From Halomonas litopenaei (lineage in GTDB: Bacteria > Pseudomonadota > Gammaproteobacteria > Pseudomonadales > Halomonadaceae), in NCBI RefSeq assembly GCF_003045775.1, contig NZ_PXNS01000007.1:62001-126000 (forward strand): 64,000 bases of DNA, written 5' to 3'. Shown here piece after piece: positions 62,956-64,000 of the stretch (positions are counted from its first letter, which is position 1; every line of letters begins with the position of its first letter). A program made the translations under genes and the position numbers. Under the pieces are notes generated by a model that was given only the letters and a program-made list of their open reading frames with translations, was not told the origin of the DNA and did not search any database.

Positions 62956-64000
62956 TCAGGGCGTTACGATATCGAACCAGAATTCGAAGCTGTCGAGCAG
63001 GCCGATAAATTCATCGACAGTCTGCTGATCACCATCCACGGTCACGTCGCCCGCATCAATCGAATCCGCCATGGTCGTTTCACCAAGGTTGATGCTATCC
63101 AGTTGGGCACGATCGATTGTCACCGTTGCCGCTGCATCTTCTGCCCAATCGCCAATCGTGTAGTTCATTACCCCATTGGAAATGGAGATGGTGAACTTCT
63201 CGTCAACGTCGGGCATTTCAAAGTTAATATCGAAGTCCTTACCGACGGCTTCAGGATGGTTAAGTCTTACAGCGAGATAATCCAGATAAATATCGAGCGG
63301 TAGACCTTTCACCATATCTGGAGAGGCAGTATCGGGTGTCGCCACCTCGGCTACGCCTTCACGAAGTTCCTTTGCCGCGGATAGATAGAAATTCCTCCAA
63401 GGACCACTCTCTGCTTGATAGCCCATCTGAGTCAGAGCGTCTGCCAGCAGATCTTTGGCCTCCTGGTTCTCAGGTTCCGCGAAGACAAGATGATTCAACG
63501 CCGTCGCGGCCCACCGATAGTTCCCCTCATCCACGTCCTGACGAGCCTTCTCGAGAACTTGCTCCGCGCCACCTACGTATTCGACAAATTTTGCACCTTC
63601 TTCTGCAGGAGGAAGTTCATGCAACTCGGAAGGATTACCACTGAACCACCCAAAGTACAGCTGATATTGCGCCTTGGCATTATGGCTGACACTACCGTAG
63701 TAACCACGATTGTAGAATTCTTGAGCAAGCGAGTCCGGCAGTTCGATCTGTTCTGCTATCTCGAGCATTGTCTCGCCATGGTTGGCCAGACGCAGCACTT
63801 CGTCGTGCAGGTAGCGGTAGGTATCACGCTGCTTTTCCCAGTATTCAACGACATTCTCGTTGCCCCAGGTGGGCCAGTGGTGGCTCCCCAGACTGACCTC
63901 TACATCGTCTCCATACCGGTTGATGACATCGTGAATATACTTGGCCCACAGATCACCGCTTCGTACCTTTGCACCTCTCAAGGTATACAGATTATGCAGG
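62956..64000 (-). CDS. Alkyl sulfatase (SdsA1/BDS1 family), C-terminal part
   Basis: The frame is open to the right edge (no start in the window; a TTG at 63981 is internal), so 348 codons of a normally 650-residue enzyme are visible. HNLYTLRGAKVRSGDLWAKYIHDVINRYGDDVEVSLGSHHWPTWGNENVVEYWEKQRDTYRYLHDEVLRLANHG carries metal-site His residues of the metallo-beta-lactamase domain; GYYGSVSHNAKAQYQLYFGWFSGNP follows, then the dimerisation domain and a C-terminal SCP2-like domain (TVDEFIGLLDSFEFWFDIVTP). It hydrolyses primary alkyl sulfates such as SDS. GC is near 50 percent, against about 66 in the bio operon, suggesting acquisition. Confidence 0.88.
   Translation of the reverse strand, partial: LHNLYTLRGAKVRSGDLWAKYIHDVINRYGDDVEVSLGSHHWPTWGNENVVEYWEKQRDTYRYLHDEVLRLANHGETMLEIAEQIELPDSLAQEFYNRGYYGSVSHNAKAQYQLYFGWFSGNPSELHELPPAEEGAKFVEYVGGAEQVLEKARQDVDEGNYRWAATALNHLVFAEPENQEAKDLLADALTQMGYQAESGPWRNFYLSAAKELREGVAEVATPDTASPDMVKGLPLDIYLDYLAVRLNHPEAVGKDFDINFEMPDVDEKFTISISNGVMNYTIGDWAEDAAATVTIDRAQLDSINLGETTMADSIDAGDVTVDGDQQTVDEFIGLLDSFEFWFDIVTP

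Overview
The window looks like a chromosomal segment of a high-GC, salt-adapted gammaproteobacterium, most likely a Halomonadaceae member. This rests on gene content and order (dusB-fis-purH, accB-accC-prmA, bioBFHCD, folE-folX, ubiX-mpl, a PPi-type phosphofructokinase) and on acidic, GC-rich proteins; no rRNA or marker tree was available. Only the two AT-richer zones (about 9540-10015 and the right edge after 62550) depart clearly from the composition.

Layout. 1-7000 is mostly housekeeping: the start of a LysE-type exporter, ubiX, mpl, a PPi-signature phosphofructokinase, a PP2C-kinase fusion whose key residues are lost in both domains, and ppa. 7100-41100 is one large surface-polysaccharide locus. 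An O-antigen-ligase-like gene and a UDP-glucuronate 4-epimerase point left; a polytopic UDP-sugar 4,6-dehydratase and a UDP-N-acetylhexosamine 6-dehydrogenase point right; and about 25 genes run leftwards from wza (41094) to a DegT aminotransferase (13671). Transcription order of that long run: wza-wzb-wzc export and control, a PglK-like ABC flippase, neuD-neuB-neuC-neuA for a nonulosonic (sialic or legionaminic-type) acid, SDR-Gfo/Idh-SDR, a polysaccharide deacetylase, a DUF4910 peptidase-like protein, a GT-B protein carrying all three bacterial sialyltransferase motifs, a Wzy-like polymerase, a GT4, a PglC-type initiating phosphoglycosyltransferase, a Wzx flippase, two tandem TupA-like ATP-grasp ligases and three more glycosyltransferases. 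An ops (JUMPstart) core, GGCGGTAG, sits directly before wza, so the run is probably an RfaH-dependent transcription unit.

41900-64000 returns to housekeeping: DUF2333, dsbD, accBC, prmA, dusB-fis, purH, a succinate-semialdehyde-type dehydrogenase, folX, folE, an exported unknown, srkA, comF divergent from bioBFHCD (with two BirA-like operators between or within their starts), tRNA-Leu(UAG), then an AT-richer alkylsulfatase cut by the window edge.

Working model of the locus: nucleotide sugars (a 4-keto-6-deoxy HexNAc and possibly its 4-amino product, a HexNAc uronate, galacturonate and a CMP-nonulosonate) are built on a PglC-primed lipid, flipped, polymerised by Wzy and exported through Wza/Wzc. 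The paired ATP-grasp proteins next to uronic-acid enzymes suggest amino acids amide-linked to uronates. Two further themes cut across the window: a roughly 150-165 bp MITE-like repeat in inverted orientation bracketing 4.2-15.1 kb, and many different short tandem repeats of 6-43 bp at gene ends, in spacers and inside a few proteins.
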